Both the position numbers and the translations under genes were made by a program. Below are positions 1-8,538 of a stretch of DNA of 64,000 bases, piece after piece. The number at the start of each line of letters is the position of its first letter. The first letter of the stretch is position 1. Origin of the DNA: Leucothrix pacifica (GTDB lineage: Bacteria; Pseudomonadota; Gammaproteobacteria; Thiotrichales; Thiotrichaceae); NCBI RefSeq assembly GCF_003172875.1, contig NZ_QGKM01000075.1, forward strand, positions 1-64,000, read 5' to 3'. The notes below the pieces were generated by a model that had not been told where the DNA came from, ran no database searches, and was given only the letters and a program-made list of their open reading frames with translations.

Positions 1-18
1 ACTACTCTTGACCATAGC

Positions 19-438
19 TCATTGAGCATAAACAGTTTTGGAAAGGGGATCTTGAATATATTGCTCGCATAATATTTCGGCAGTGATATTTGTACCAACT
101 AAGTTTCGAACTGATGTTTCAAAGTACTCACGATAAGAGTCCTCCTGCGACTTATCATCTACGACGAACCCTAGCGAAGATGCATGTTTGAGAAACAAAC
201 CAGAGAGTTTTTTCATATGCACTTCTGGTTCGATTTTGGTCATCTCAACGGGGAAATCGGTGATGTACTCAAAGAATAAGCAACCCACTAAGCTAACGTG
301 AGCCAATAAAAAATGCTTTGACTCTTCAGTGTCTTGTATCATTCCAGATAAGTTTTTAAGGAGTACGGTTCCTTCCTTTTCATAAATTATAGCCTCTACA
401 TCTTTGAGGTACTTTTTATAATTGTATTTAAAAAACAT
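19..438 (-). CDS. hypothetical protein (139 aa)
   Basis: I do not recognise this protein. It is 139 residues, acidic and lysine-rich, starts MFFKYNYKKY, and has no clear signal peptide; one hydrophobic stretch (about residues 44-60, HVSLVGCLFFEYITDF) is too polar to be a confident membrane helix. The ATG at 436-438 and the TGA at 19-21 are both inside the window, so the gene looks complete. Base composition is visibly more AT-rich than the metabolic genes to the right, as for its neighbour on the same strand, which suggests a transferred pair or the end of an island. No function is proposed. Confidence 0.55.
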   Translation of the reverse strand: MFFKYNYKKYLKDVEAIIYEKEGTVLLKNLSGMIQDTEESKHFLLAHVSLVGCLFFEYITDFPVEMTKIEPEVHMKKLSGLFLKHASSLGFVVDDKSQEDSYREYFETSVRNLVGTNITAEILCEQYIQDPLSKTVYAQ

Positions 439-530
439 AAATAATCCCTATGTTGATTGTTCAATTGAATATCTTCTTGATCTAAAGGTAGGCGATGGTC
501 TTCCAGTAGAGGCTGAAAAAATATTTTTTA

Positions 531-1217
531 TTAGTACACTTTGTGTTTATTTTTTTCCGGACCAAACATTCCAGTTTCAACCAGTAAATCCCATATTTTT
601 TTCATCGATAGCGCAGTTTTTTGATCTACAAAAAGTGATGATCTGCTGCCATGAGGTACACCAAGAAAGTGTGGGCGCATAGATTCCCAGTTTTCTGCAT
701 ATTTCGCTTGCTCGTAATTCGGAATTTCTTTTTTTAGCATAAGAGGTACTGCAACTGCCGCTGGAATCATTCCATTTTGGTATATTTCATGATGCCAATC
801 ACATTTCACAAGTATTGGAATAGCATCGGAATGATAAAATTTAACATCTAACTTTGTTGCGGAAATTTCCGCAACATGAGAACTATATTTCAGCGCCTCG
901 ACAGATTCCAGAAGTGCTTCTTCATGGTATGGGCAACTAATAAACGCATTAGCAAAATACGTCGTATGGTCTAGCCCTCGGTAGCCACACTTATGACTAG
1001 GGACTGTATCAGGCCACCGGACAAAGGGCTCATTTTGTGCTGCGACTAAAGGATGCCACGAAGGATACTCTTTGATAGCTGGCCCATATCTTTTAGTTAT
1101 ATCTAAAAGCATACGCTCGCTTTTCTCTCTTTCGCTACTTTCAAGATCCCTAGGAATCAAATAATTCCGAGCAGATTCAAAACCATCAGTTACTGCCTCA
1201 TTCGCTCTAAATGCCAC
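531..1217 (-). CDS. hypothetical protein (228 aa)
   Basis: This is a soluble-looking 228-residue protein with no signal peptide or membrane segment. Noticeable features are an N-terminal charged helix (ESSEREKSERMLLDITKRY, about residues 26-44), a Trp/His/Cys-rich middle (WHPLVAAQ; PSHKCGY; FISCPYHEEA; VKCDWHHEIYQNG) that could bind a metal or form an active site, and a basic C-terminus. I do not recognise a family. It lies 92 bp upstream of the 139-aa gene on the same strand and shares its AT-rich composition, so the two may be cotranscribed. The ATG at 1215-1217 is preceded by AT-rich promoter-like sequence. Confidence 0.6.
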   Translation of the reverse strand: MAFRANEAVTDGFESARNYLIPRDLESSEREKSERMLLDITKRYGPAIKEYPSWHPLVAAQNEPFVRWPDTVPSHKCGYRGLDHTTYFANAFISCPYHEEALLESVEALKYSSHVAEISATKLDVKFYHSDAIPILVKCDWHHEIYQNGMIPAAVAVPLMLKKEIPNYEQAKYAENWESMRPHFLGVPHGSRSSLFVDQKTALSMKKIWDLLVETGMFGPEKNKHKVY

Positions 1218-1524
1218 TATATTAACCTAAATTAGTAAAATTAATTGGTATTTTAAATAGTAGCCTAATCAAAGTAAACCGTAATTACGCACAATAATCT
1301 AATATTGTGCGCAACTGTTTAATTTAGTGATTTGAGCTATAGAGGGGTCATGAGATTTAGAGGCTTCTTACACGTCGTGAGCTCATTCAGAATAACGTAC
1401 GCATTTTGAGTGTACTCAGTTAGAAAAAGGTTGATGTAACCCTGAAAATGGGAGGTAAGTATCCATTGCATACTATGAACCTAGGCTAGACATAATTCAG
1501 GTTATGCGCAGTATTAAACCGTCC
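1218..1524. other. intergenic region without a gene
   Basis: About 307 bp between an unrecognised gene and the glutamine synthetase-like gene, which both read leftward. It is AT-rich on the left. The only structure seen is the short dyad annotated separately at 1288-1311. Short open frames here lack start signals and family resemblance. It must contain the promoter of the 531-1217 gene and the terminator region of the 1525-2853 gene, but no convincing hexamers or U-tract hairpin were found. Confidence 0.5.
1288..1311. repeat. inverted repeat, 9-bp arms
   Basis: The arms CGCACAATA (1288-1296) and TATTGTGCG (1303-1311) are perfectly complementary around a 6-nt centre. It lies 70 bp upstream of the start of the leftward 531-1217 gene, a position that suits an operator for that gene. 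No U-tract follows on either strand, so a terminator is less likely. Confidence 0.4.
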
Positions 1525-2853
1525 CTACAAATACCAATCATACTCCCGCGCCGAAATCGCATCCTCAAACGCATCAATCTCACTACGTTTCTGCGCACAA
1601 TAAACCGGAATAAAATCCTCCCCAAGATACTCTTTCAGCACCTCCGAAGTCTCAGTCAACCGCAACGCCGCCCGCAAATCAGTAGGCAATCCAGAAGACT
1701 CAACTGACAATTCCTCAGTAGCAGGCCCGGGCTGTAAAGCTTGCTTCAATCCCCAATGAATCGACGCCATCAATGACGCCAACGCCAGATAAGGATTAGC
1801 ATCCGCACCCCCAACCCGATATTCAATGCGCTGGTTTTTGGCATCTGATGAAGGAATACGCGCAGCAACCGAGCGGTTTTCATAACCCCAAGTCGGACTG
1901 AGTGGCACATTATTGTTTGGTGCTAAGCGTCGGAATGCATTGAGATTGGGTGCGAAGATCGATAGGGATTCCGGCATCACCTCAAGCACACCACCCACAG
2001 CATGCAGTAACTTGCCTTCCAGCTCCTCATTAAACAGATTATTACCGTCTTTATCGTACAAACTAGTATGAAGGTGTAGCCCGTTTCCGGCATGATCCAA
2101 ATACGGCTTGGCCATAAAACTTGCCTGAAAACCATGCTTCATCGCGACGCCTTTGACGATGCGTTTGAACATCACGCATTGGTCCGCAGCTGCCATCACA
2201 TCGGCATTGTGTAGTAGGTTAATTTCATATTGCCCTAAGCCGACTTCAGCTGAAATTGGCCCAACCGCAACGTCTTGCTCGATACAGGTTCGGGTGATAT
2301 CACTCAGGCAGTCACCAAAGTCCGCCAAGCGATCCATATTCAGAACGGCATAGTTGTCACGTTGCCCGGAGCGTGGCCCAATGGCAGGCTGAACTAAACC
2401 GTCATCGTTGCGCTGCTGGTCGAATAAATAAAACTCCAACTCATAAGCCACCACGGGGAAGATTCCATCATCTTCAAAGCGTTTCAGCACACGTTTCAGA
2501 ATATTGCGTGGCTCCCAAAACGGCGAATCACTTTGCCCCTGAGCGTAGCGAACCATGACTTGCGCGCGTGGCTCGGATTCCCATGAAACACGTTTGATGG
2601 AACCGGGAATTAGTTCGATATCTGCATCCGGATCACCGTCTTCAATGCCATGACCCAGCGCATCAATCGCATGTCCCTGAACTGACATCAGCGGCATGCC
2701 GCGAGGGAATTTAAGTCCTTTTTCCGCGAGCTTTTCCAGGTCATCAATGGCATATCGCTTGCCATAAAAGTTACCCGGTATATCCAGAATTATTAAATCA
2801 ACTTCATTGATATCAGGGTTGTTGGCTTTGAATTGTTCTATTTCTTGTTTCAT
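1525..2853 (-). CDS. puuA: glutamine synthetase family protein, gamma-glutamylpolyamine synthetase-like
   Basis: This 442-residue protein has the length of the GlnA/PuuA family that ligates glutamate to putrescine or another amine with ATP, the first step of the gamma-glutamylated polyamine pathway. Visible family motifs are the metal-binding YELEFYLF (about 137-144), SAEVGLGQYEINLLH (201-215), the ATP-site GNGLHLHTSL (257-266), WGYENRSVAARIP, and RIEYRVGGADANPYLALA towards the C-terminus. It lacks the adenylylation-tyrosine context of true GlnA. It lies downstream of potFGHI on the same strand and on the other side of the transporter from a second synthetase (7138-8508), so the two probably differ in amine preference. 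Substrate assignment is inference. Confidence 0.85.
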   Translation of the reverse strand: MKQEIEQFKANNPDINEVDLIILDIPGNFYGKRYAIDDLEKLAEKGLKFPRGMPLMSVQGHAIDALGHGIEDGDPDADIELIPGSIKRVSWESEPRAQVMVRYAQGQSDSPFWEPRNILKRVLKRFEDDGIFPVVAYELEFYLFDQQRNDDGLVQPAIGPRSGQRDNYAVLNMDRLADFGDCLSDITRTCIEQDVAVGPISAEVGLGQYEINLLHNADVMAAADQCVMFKRIVKGVAMKHGFQASFMAKPYLDHAGNGLHLHTSLYDKDGNNLFNEELEGKLLHAVGGVLEVMPESLSIFAPNLNAFRRLAPNNNVPLSPTWGYENRSVAARIPSSDAKNQRIEYRVGGADANPYLALASLMASIHWGLKQALQPGPATEELSVESSGLPTDLRAALRLTETSEVLKEYLGEDFIPVYCAQKRSEIDAFEDAISAREYDWYL

Positions 2854-2885
2854 AGTGAAGCGACGCTGCTCGTATAGTATTTTGG

Positions 2886-2920
2886 CCTGCCAGCAAACAC
2901 CGTATGTTTGCTGTGACAGG
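2886..2920. terminator. stem-loop between potI and the downstream synthetase gene
   Basis: CAGCAAACA (2891-2899) and TGTTTGCTG (2905-2913) form a perfect 9-bp stem with a 5-nt loop, and CCTG/CAGG (2886-2889, 2917-2920) can extend it. No U-run follows on the minus strand, so it may be an mRNA-stabilising or partially terminating hairpin at the end of the pot operon rather than a strong intrinsic terminator. Confidence 0.5.
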
Positions 2921-2953
2921 AATTACATTATTGACCGATGATACCGAAGGCAG

Positions 2954-3763
2954 CTATCCATCACCGGAGCGTGCGCGCACTTGTTCGGCGCGCTTAGCGA
3001 TGAGGGAGGCAGCGATAACCCCGACGGATACCGCAACAATCAGGAGTGTAGATAAGGCATTTATTTCAGGTTTCAAGCCCAGGCGAACCTGACTGTAAAT
3101 CTTCATGGGTAGCGTGGTTGCACCGGGGCCTGAGGTGAAGGATGCAATCACCAAATCATCCAGAGAAAGCGTGAAAGCCAATAGCCATGCAGCAACTACA
3201 GCCGGCATGATAATGGGTAACGTCACCTGCATAAAGGCATTGAAAGGGTTGCAGCCTAAGTCGAGCGCGGCTTCTTCTAAGGAGCGGTCAAAGCTGATTA
3301 AACGCGAGGAAACAACCACCGCGACATAACACATAGAGAAGGTCACGTGCGCAATAGTGATGGTCCAGAATCCACGATCCCAGCCGATAGCCACAAACAG
3401 CAGCAGCAACGACAAACCGGTAATCACTTCAGGCATCACCAGTGGTGAATAGACCATGCCGGAGAACAACATACGCCCACGAAATTTCCCGGCACGCGTC
3501 AATACCAGCGCTGCCAGTGTACCCAGCACGGTGGCGATAGTGGCGCTTAATACTGCGACTTTGAACGTCACCCAAGCCGCATTCATAAACGACTCGTTTT
3601 GGAATAGGGCGGTATACCAGCGCGTGGAAAAGCCACCCCAAACCGTCACCAATTTAGAGTCGTTAAAGCTGTAAATAATTAGCAGCATAATCGGCAGATA
3701 CAAAAACACAAAGCCGAAGGTCAGGCTGGTTGCATTAAACCAAGTGAATCGTTTTTGGTTCAT
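2954..3763 (-). CDS. potI: spermidine/putrescine ABC transporter permease PotI
   Basis: Inner-membrane permease of a polyamine importer, 269 residues from the ATG at 3761-3763 (MNQKRFTWFN). That ATG overlaps the potH stop by 4 bp (ATGA), so I prefer it to the upstream start, which would add 34 unsupported residues inside potH. Several hydrophobic segments are visible, beginning FGFVFLYLPIMLLIIYSF. The conserved cytoplasmic EAA loop, LEEAALDLGCNPFNAFMQVTLPIIMP, is the contact site for the ATPase. Translational coupling with PotH fits the heterodimeric channel. The alternative name for this position is SpuH/YdcV-type. Confidence 0.9.
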   Translation of the reverse strand: MNQKRFTWFNATSLTFGFVFLYLPIMLLIIYSFNDSKLVTVWGGFSTRWYTALFQNESFMNAAWVTFKVAVLSATIATVLGTLAALVLTRAGKFRGRMLFSGMVYSPLVMPEVITGLSLLLLFVAIGWDRGFWTITIAHVTFSMCYVAVVVSSRLISFDRSLEEAALDLGCNPFNAFMQVTLPIIMPAVVAAWLLAFTLSLDDLVIASFTSGPGATTLPMKIYSQVRLGLKPEINALSTLLIVAVSVGVIAASLIAKRAEQVRARSGDG

Positions 3764-4662
3764 GAGGCCGCCTCCTGTGCTTTTTCCTGCTGGCGTTGGA
3801 ATAGCAAAATAGGGATCACCAGTAACATCAACAAGACAATCGCAACCGCAGACGCCACTGGCCAATCGCGGTTGGAGAAGAATTCACCCCACAGCGTTTT
3901 ACCGATCATTAGTGTTTCAGAGCCACCTAATAAGTCAGGAATCACAAACTCACCCATGGCCGGAATAAACACCAAAAAACAACCAGCCACGATACCGGGT
4001 AATGACAGCGGGAAGGTGACTTGCCAGAAGGCACCGAGGCGTGTCGTTCCAAGGTCCAGTGCGGCCTCGATCAATGAGTCATCCATTTTTTCCAGCGCAG
4101 CATAAAGCGGTAACACCATAAACGGCAGATAGGAATACACAATGCCGATGTAAACTGCAAAGTTGGTATTGATCATGGCTAATGGTGTATCAATCACACC
4201 TAGCCACAACAGGAAGTGATTGAGAAAGCCTTCGGTTTTTAATATTCCAATCCATGAATACACACGAATCAGAAAGCTGGTCCAGAAGGGCAGAATAATC
4301 ATCAGAACTAACAGTCCGCGCCACTTTTCCGGTGAGCGTGCCAATGCATAGGCAATCGGATAGCCCAGCAGTAGTGTAAACAAGGTTGAGACCAAAGCAA
4401 TTTGCAGGCTGGATAGATAAGACAACCAGTAAATATTGTCTTCCAATAGCCAAATGAAGTTCTCAAGGTCAAAGGCCTGCCATAGATTCACCATACCCTG
4501 AATACCAGCTTCCGGCGTATAGTTTGGCGTATACGGTGGCATGGCGGTTGCCATATCGGATAGTGATATTTTCAGCACAATGAAAAATGGCATCAGGAAG
4601 AATACCAATAGCCAAATCATTGGAATGCCGATTAGTAGGAAACGACGCCAGTTAATAGTCAC
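3760..4662 (-). CDS. potH: spermidine/putrescine ABC transporter permease PotH
   Basis: 300-residue inner-membrane permease, partner of PotI. It has an N-terminal helix (FLLIGIPMIWLLVFFLMPFF), further hydrophobic segments, and the EAA-loop motif LIEAALDLGTTRLGAFWQV before the last helices. The start is GTG at 4660-4662, preceded by a GGAG Shine-Dalgarno that overlaps the end of potG; the gap to potG is 3 bp. The tight spacing of G-H-I indicates one transcription unit. The length agrees with PotH/SpuG (about 290-317 residues). Confidence 0.9.
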   Translation of the reverse strand: MTINWRRFLLIGIPMIWLLVFFLMPFFIVLKISLSDMATAMPPYTPNYTPEAGIQGMVNLWQAFDLENFIWLLEDNIYWLSYLSSLQIALVSTLFTLLLGYPIAYALARSPEKWRGLLVLMIILPFWTSFLIRVYSWIGILKTEGFLNHFLLWLGVIDTPLAMINTNFAVYIGIVYSYLPFMVLPLYAALEKMDDSLIEAALDLGTTRLGAFWQVTFPLSLPGIVAGCFLVFIPAMGEFVIPDLLGGSETLMIGKTLWGEFFSNRDWPVASAVAIVLLMLLVIPILLFQRQQEKAQEAAS

Positions 4663-4665
4663 TGA

Positions 4666-5805
4666 TTACTCCGTCAACGCGATGGCTGCGGTGTCTGTCC
4701 AGGAAAGCCAGACATTATCTTCCCAGGTAATGGCGCGATTGCTTAAACGACGTTGGTTGGTCATTTGCGCTTTGATCAGATCGCCGTTACTGAGTCTGAC
4801 GTGATACGTTGAAATACTGCCGGAGTAAGCGATGTCATCGACGATGCCTTGCAGTTTATTGCGTCGGTCTTCGGGCGGTTCTTTGCTGACAGCGATTTTT
4901 TCCGGTCGAATAGCGAGCCAAGCGGTGGAGCTAATTGCCAAAGGCTTGTCGCTGTGCAGGATAAAATCCTGACCTGCGGCTGACTGTAAAGTGATTTCAT
5001 GATCTTGCTGAGCGGTGACAGTGCCTTCTATGAAATTCACATCACCGATAAAGTCGGAGACATAGCGGTTTTTAGGTGCTTCGTAGATCATTGCTGGGGT
5101 ATCAACCTGTGCCACGATGCCTTTGTCCATAATCGCGATACGGCTGGCCACTGTCATGGCTTCTTCCTGATCATGGGTGACGATCATAAAAGTAACGCCT
5201 AGTTTTTCCTGCAGATTCATTAGCTCAAACTGAGTGCGCTCGCGAAGCTTTTTGTCCAATGCGCCGAGTGGCTCATCAAGCAGTAATAGTTTCGGGTTCT
5301 TTGCTAACGAACGTGCCAGTGCAACCCGCTGACGTTGACCGCCAGAGAGTTGGTGTGGTTTACGCTTGGCAAACTCCTGCAACTGCACCAACGTCAACAT
5401 TTCAGCAACGCGCTGGGCAATTTCGTCTTTGCTGCGACCTTCTTGCTTTAGACCAAAGCCAATGTTTTTCGCTACGCTCATGTGCGGGAACAGGGCGTAG
5501 GACTGAAACATCATATTCACCGGACGCTGATTAGGCGGGACTTTTGAAATATCCTTGCCACCAATCAGAATACGGCCTTCAGTGGCTTCTTCAAATCCTG
5601 CCAGAAGTCGTAATAGGGTTGTTTTGCCGCAGCCGGAAGGGCCGAGCAGGGCATAGAATTCCCGCTCGTAAATATCCAGCGTTAGATTATCAATTGCCGT
5701 GAAATCACCGTAGCGTTTGGTCACACCCTCAAATCGAATTAAGGGCGTTGCCGACGCATCATTCCACGGCGCAAATACATCACTGGTATTGCCAGAAGCC
5801 GCCAT
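4666..5805 (-). CDS. potG: spermidine/putrescine ABC transporter ATP-binding protein PotG
   Basis: 379-residue cytoplasmic ATPase that drives polyamine import. Walker A GPSGCGKT is at residues 55-62, the Q-loop at about 101, signature LSGGQ at 153-157, Walker B LLLLDE at 173-178 and the H-loop His at 211. A C-terminal TOBE-type regulatory domain follows (about 300-379). It starts 9 bp after potF ends and runs into potH with a 3-bp gap. The length and the C-terminal domain agree with PotG/SpuF rather than with a stand-alone ATPase. Confidence 0.93.
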   Translation of the reverse strand: MAASGNTSDVFAPWNDASATPLIRFEGVTKRYGDFTAIDNLTLDIYEREFYALLGPSGCGKTTLLRLLAGFEEATEGRILIGGKDISKVPPNQRPVNMMFQSYALFPHMSVAKNIGFGLKQEGRSKDEIAQRVAEMLTLVQLQEFAKRKPHQLSGGQRQRVALARSLAKNPKLLLLDEPLGALDKKLRERTQFELMNLQEKLGVTFMIVTHDQEEAMTVASRIAIMDKGIVAQVDTPAMIYEAPKNRYVSDFIGDVNFIEGTVTAQQDHEITLQSAAGQDFILHSDKPLAISSTAWLAIRPEKIAVSKEPPEDRRNKLQGIVDDIAYSGSISTYHVRLSNGDLIKAQMTNQRRLSNRAITWEDNVWLSWTDTAAIALTE

Positions 5806-5814
5806 GAATATGCC

Positions 5815-6927
5815 TTATTTTCCGCTCTTGATACGTGTCCAACTACGGTTTAGCAGGCGTTGTGCTTTAGGCTCTGGCGCGAGTACCGCGTACAAACCTT
5901 TCAGGGTTTCCTCATCAGGATAGACCGCATTGTCTTTAAATACTGAGTCATCCAGTAGAGGCTGCGAAGCAAGGTTTCCATTGGCATAACTCACGTAGTT
6001 ACTGGCTTTTGCAGCCACATCAGCACGCAGGATATAGTCCATAAAGGCGTAGGCTTCGTCTTTGTTTTTGCTGTCTGCCGGAATCGCCATCTGGTCAAAC
6101 CACATCTGTGCGCCTTCTTTTGGAATCACATACGCAACGGTATTGCCATTTTTTGCTTCATCAGCACGGTCACGCGCTTGCAGTACATCACCGGAGTAAC
6201 CAACCGCTACACAAATGTCGCCATTAGCCAGTGCGCCGATGTATTCAGAGGAGTGGAACTTCTGAACATGAGGACGTACTTTTGCAATTAATGCTTCAGC
6301 TTTTTCTAAGTTTTCTTTGGAGAATTCATTCGGGTTTAGCCCAAGGTAATGGAATGCTGCCGGCATAATTTCAGTCGGTGCATCCAACCAGTGAATACCG
6401 CAATCAGCCAGTTTCTCCACGATTTCTGGTTTGAATATCAGATCCCAAGAGTTGAGCGGCGCATCATCTCCCAGACGCTGTTTGACCTTTTCTTCAACAT
6501 AACCAATACCAGTGGTTCCCCACATGTAGGTGAATGAGTGCTCATTGCCCGGATCATATTCTTTAGTGCGCTCAGCGATGGTATCCCAGGCATTTTTCAG
6601 ATTGGGCAGTTTGCTTTTGTCCAGCTTGGTAAACGCACCAGCTTTGATTTGGCGGCTTATAAAGGTGGCACTGGGAACGACAACGTCATAGCCTGACGCA
6701 CCCGTTAATAGCTTGGTTTCCAGTAGCTCGTTGGTATCAAACACATCGTAATTAACCTTGATGCCGGTTTCTTTGGTGAAGTCTTCCAGCACGCTTTCAT
6801 CGATATAGTCAGACCAGTTATAAACATTGACGACTTTGTCAGCGGCATTCGCCACATTCCCTAATAAAGCGCCTGCGGCAAAGCAAAGCGAGGATACGGC
6901 AATAACCAACTTCTTTTTCATCATCAT
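5815..6927 (-). CDS. potF: periplasmic putrescine/polyamine-binding protein PotF
   Basis: 370-residue substrate-binding protein of the PotD/PotF family. A Sec signal peptide is clear (MMMKKKLVIAV, hydrophobic core, cleavage after NVANA at about residue 28). The mature start has the family's VVNVYNWSDYID motif, in which Trp and Asp contact the polyamine; GDICVAVGYSGDVLQA and MWFDQMAIPADS are further family segments. It is the first gene of potFGHI and its promoter faces the synthetase gene at 7138 across a 210-bp region with two identical palindromes. Which polyamine it prefers cannot be read from sequence alone. Confidence 0.92.
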   Translation of the reverse strand: MMMKKKLVIAVSSLCFAAGALLGNVANAADKVVNVYNWSDYIDESVLEDFTKETGIKVNYDVFDTNELLETKLLTGASGYDVVVPSATFISRQIKAGAFTKLDKSKLPNLKNAWDTIAERTKEYDPGNEHSFTYMWGTTGIGYVEEKVKQRLGDDAPLNSWDLIFKPEIVEKLADCGIHWLDAPTEIMPAAFHYLGLNPNEFSKENLEKAEALIAKVRPHVQKFHSSEYIGALANGDICVAVGYSGDVLQARDRADEAKNGNTVAYVIPKEGAQMWFDQMAIPADSKNKDEAYAFMDYILRADVAAKASNYVSYANGNLASQPLLDDSVFKDNAVYPDEETLKGLYAVLAPEPKAQRLLNRSWTRIKSGK

Positions 6928-7007
6928 GTGAGGGGCTCCTGAATCATTTATGTTTGAGGTCTGCGTTGCGTGGATAATCTTGCATAAAGTGGTGGGTAAG
7001 TCAATTT

Positions 7008-7019
7008 ATGTGATCACAT
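7008..7019. promoter_or_regulatory. 12-bp palindromic operator candidate, copy 1
   Basis: ATGTGATCACAT is a perfect palindrome and lies 81 bp upstream of potF, in the divergent region between potF and the synthetase gene. An identical copy is at 7104-7115. The half-site resembles the TGTGA of Crp sites, but without the 6-bp spacer; GntR-type regulators also use compact palindromes of this size. The regulator is not identified in the window. Confidence 0.6.
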
Positions 7020-7103
7020 TACAATATGGCCTGAGTGTTTTACATACTTATTAGCGTGCGTGTTTTGTTTGTTCGCTTGACTTTTAGAAGTCGCCTCACC
7101 AAA

Positions 7104-7115
7104 ATGTGATCACAT
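7104..7115. promoter_or_regulatory. 12-bp palindromic operator candidate, copy 2
   Basis: Exact second copy of ATGTGATCACAT, 96 bp from copy 1 and 22 bp upstream of the ATG at 7138. Its place next to that start, with copy 1 near potF, suggests that one regulator represses or activates both divergent polyamine units. The position just ahead of the start would favour repression of the rightward unit. Confidence 0.6.
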
Positions 7116-7137
7116 AATTTTAATTAACGGTTGTCTC

Positions 7138-8508
7138 ATGGAATACGCACCAATAGTGTCTGCACCTGACTCGGTAGAAGAGCTAAAAAAACTTGTGGTT
7201 AGTCACAAAATCGAGGAGGTGGAATGCACCATTGCAGACATTCATGGTGTGGCGCGCGGCAAACTGATGCCAGCGAGTAAGTTCGTTGCCTTGAATCCGA
7301 CGTTTTTGCCTTACAGTATCTTCTTCCAAAGCATCACTGGTGATTACTTAGAGTTTGACTCTGAAGCCTATATGACAGAAGTGGATATTCAGTTAGTGCC
7401 AGATTTGACCACGGTCAGGACTTTGCCTTGGGCGCGGTCTCCCAGCTTAATGGTGATCCATGACCTGATGTTTCAGGACGGTCGTCCGGTAGAAAGTGGC
7501 CCGCGTAATGTATTGAAGCGCGTACTCAAATTATATGAGGACCGAAACTGGAAGCCGGTGGTTGCGCCGGAAATAGAGTTTTATCTGACCGAACGAAATA
7601 CTGATCCGGATTTACCGTTGCAGCCACCGATAGGGCGCTCGGGCCGTCAAAGTGTCGGGCGTCAGTCATTTTCCATGATGGCGATTGATGAGTACGAGCC
7701 GATCATTGAAGACATCTATAAATTCGCAGAAGTCATGGGCTTGGAAATCGATACCCTGACTCAGGAGGGGGGGCCTGCTCAGCTTGAAGTGAACATGGCA
7801 CATGGTGATGCTCTGGATCTGGCGGATCAGGTATTCGTTTTTAAGCGCCTGATTCGTGAAGCGGCGATGCGACATGATTGCTATGCCACGTTTATGGCTA
7901 AGCCGATGAAGAACCATCCCGGCAGTGCCATGCATATTCACCAGAGTGTGGTGGATATCAGCACCGGTCAGAATATTTTTAGTAATCAGGATGGCAGTGC
8001 CAGTGATTTGTTTCACTACTTTATTGGTGGACAACAAAAATATTTGGGAGCCTCGACCTGCTTGTTGGCTCCTTATGTGAATTCTTATCGTCGCCTGATG
8101 CCGGGTGATTCCGCACCGATTAATCTGGAGTGGTCTAAGGATAATCGCTCCGCTGGTCTGCGTGTGCCTAACAGCGGTCCGAACTCGCGCCGTGTGGAGA
8201 ATCGCATCGCAGGCATGGATACCAATCCTTATTTGGCCTTAGCCAGCAGTCTGGCAACTGGCTATTTAGGGATGATGAATAAAATTAAATGTCAGGAAGA
8301 ATTCAAAGGCGATGCCCACGAAGCTGACTTTGGTTTACCGCGTGGATTATTGGAATCACTGATTGTTCTCGATGAAGCGCCGGAATTTCAGGCCATTCTC
8401 GGACAAGAGTTTTGTGATTTGTACAAAGCACTGAAACAGCACGAATTTAATGAATACATGATGGTAGTGAGTCCGTGGGAGCGTGAACACTTGCTACTGA
8501 CCGTTTAG
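7138..8508 (+). CDS. glutamine synthetase family protein, gamma-glutamylpolyamine synthetase-like (second copy)
   Basis: 456 residues, second GlnA/PuuA-type ligase of the locus. The N-terminal half has the family pattern VECTIADIHGVARGK (about 27-41); metal and ATP motifs are APEIEFYLT (about 141-149), GGPAQLEVNMAHGDA, PGSAMHIHQSV and RRVENRIAGMDTNPYLALA. It is clearly diverged from the 1525-2853 paralogue. It heads a rightward unit with the aminotransferase 30 bp downstream, matching the synthetase-aminotransferase pairing (spuB-spuC style) known from pseudomonads. No strong Shine-Dalgarno precedes the ATG. Probable role: gamma-glutamylation of putrescine, spermidine or another amine in the cytoplasm. 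Confidence 0.85.
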   Translation: MEYAPIVSAPDSVEELKKLVVSHKIEEVECTIADIHGVARGKLMPASKFVALNPTFLPYSIFFQSITGDYLEFDSEAYMTEVDIQLVPDLTTVRTLPWARSPSLMVIHDLMFQDGRPVESGPRNVLKRVLKLYEDRNWKPVVAPEIEFYLTERNTDPDLPLQPPIGRSGRQSVGRQSFSMMAIDEYEPIIEDIYKFAEVMGLEIDTLTQEGGPAQLEVNMAHGDALDLADQVFVFKRLIREAAMRHDCYATFMAKPMKNHPGSAMHIHQSVVDISTGQNIFSNQDGSASDLFHYFIGGQQKYLGASTCLLAPYVNSYRRLMPGDSAPINLEWSKDNRSAGLRVPNSGPNSRRVENRIAGMDTNPYLALASSLATGYLGMMNKIKCQEEFKGDAHEADFGLPRGLLESLIVLDEAPEFQAILGQEFCDLYKALKQHEFNEYMMVVSPWEREHLLLTV

Positions 8509-8538
8509 TGCCGACTGACCTCGGTAAGGAAAAATACT

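Noticed and set aside
1504-1707. Arg-rich 67-residue plus-strand frame
   Set aside because: It is the antisense shadow of the glutamine synthetase-like gene.
3764-3865. N-terminal extension of potI
   Set aside because: It lies inside potH; the ATGA overlap at 3760-3763 marks the coupled start.
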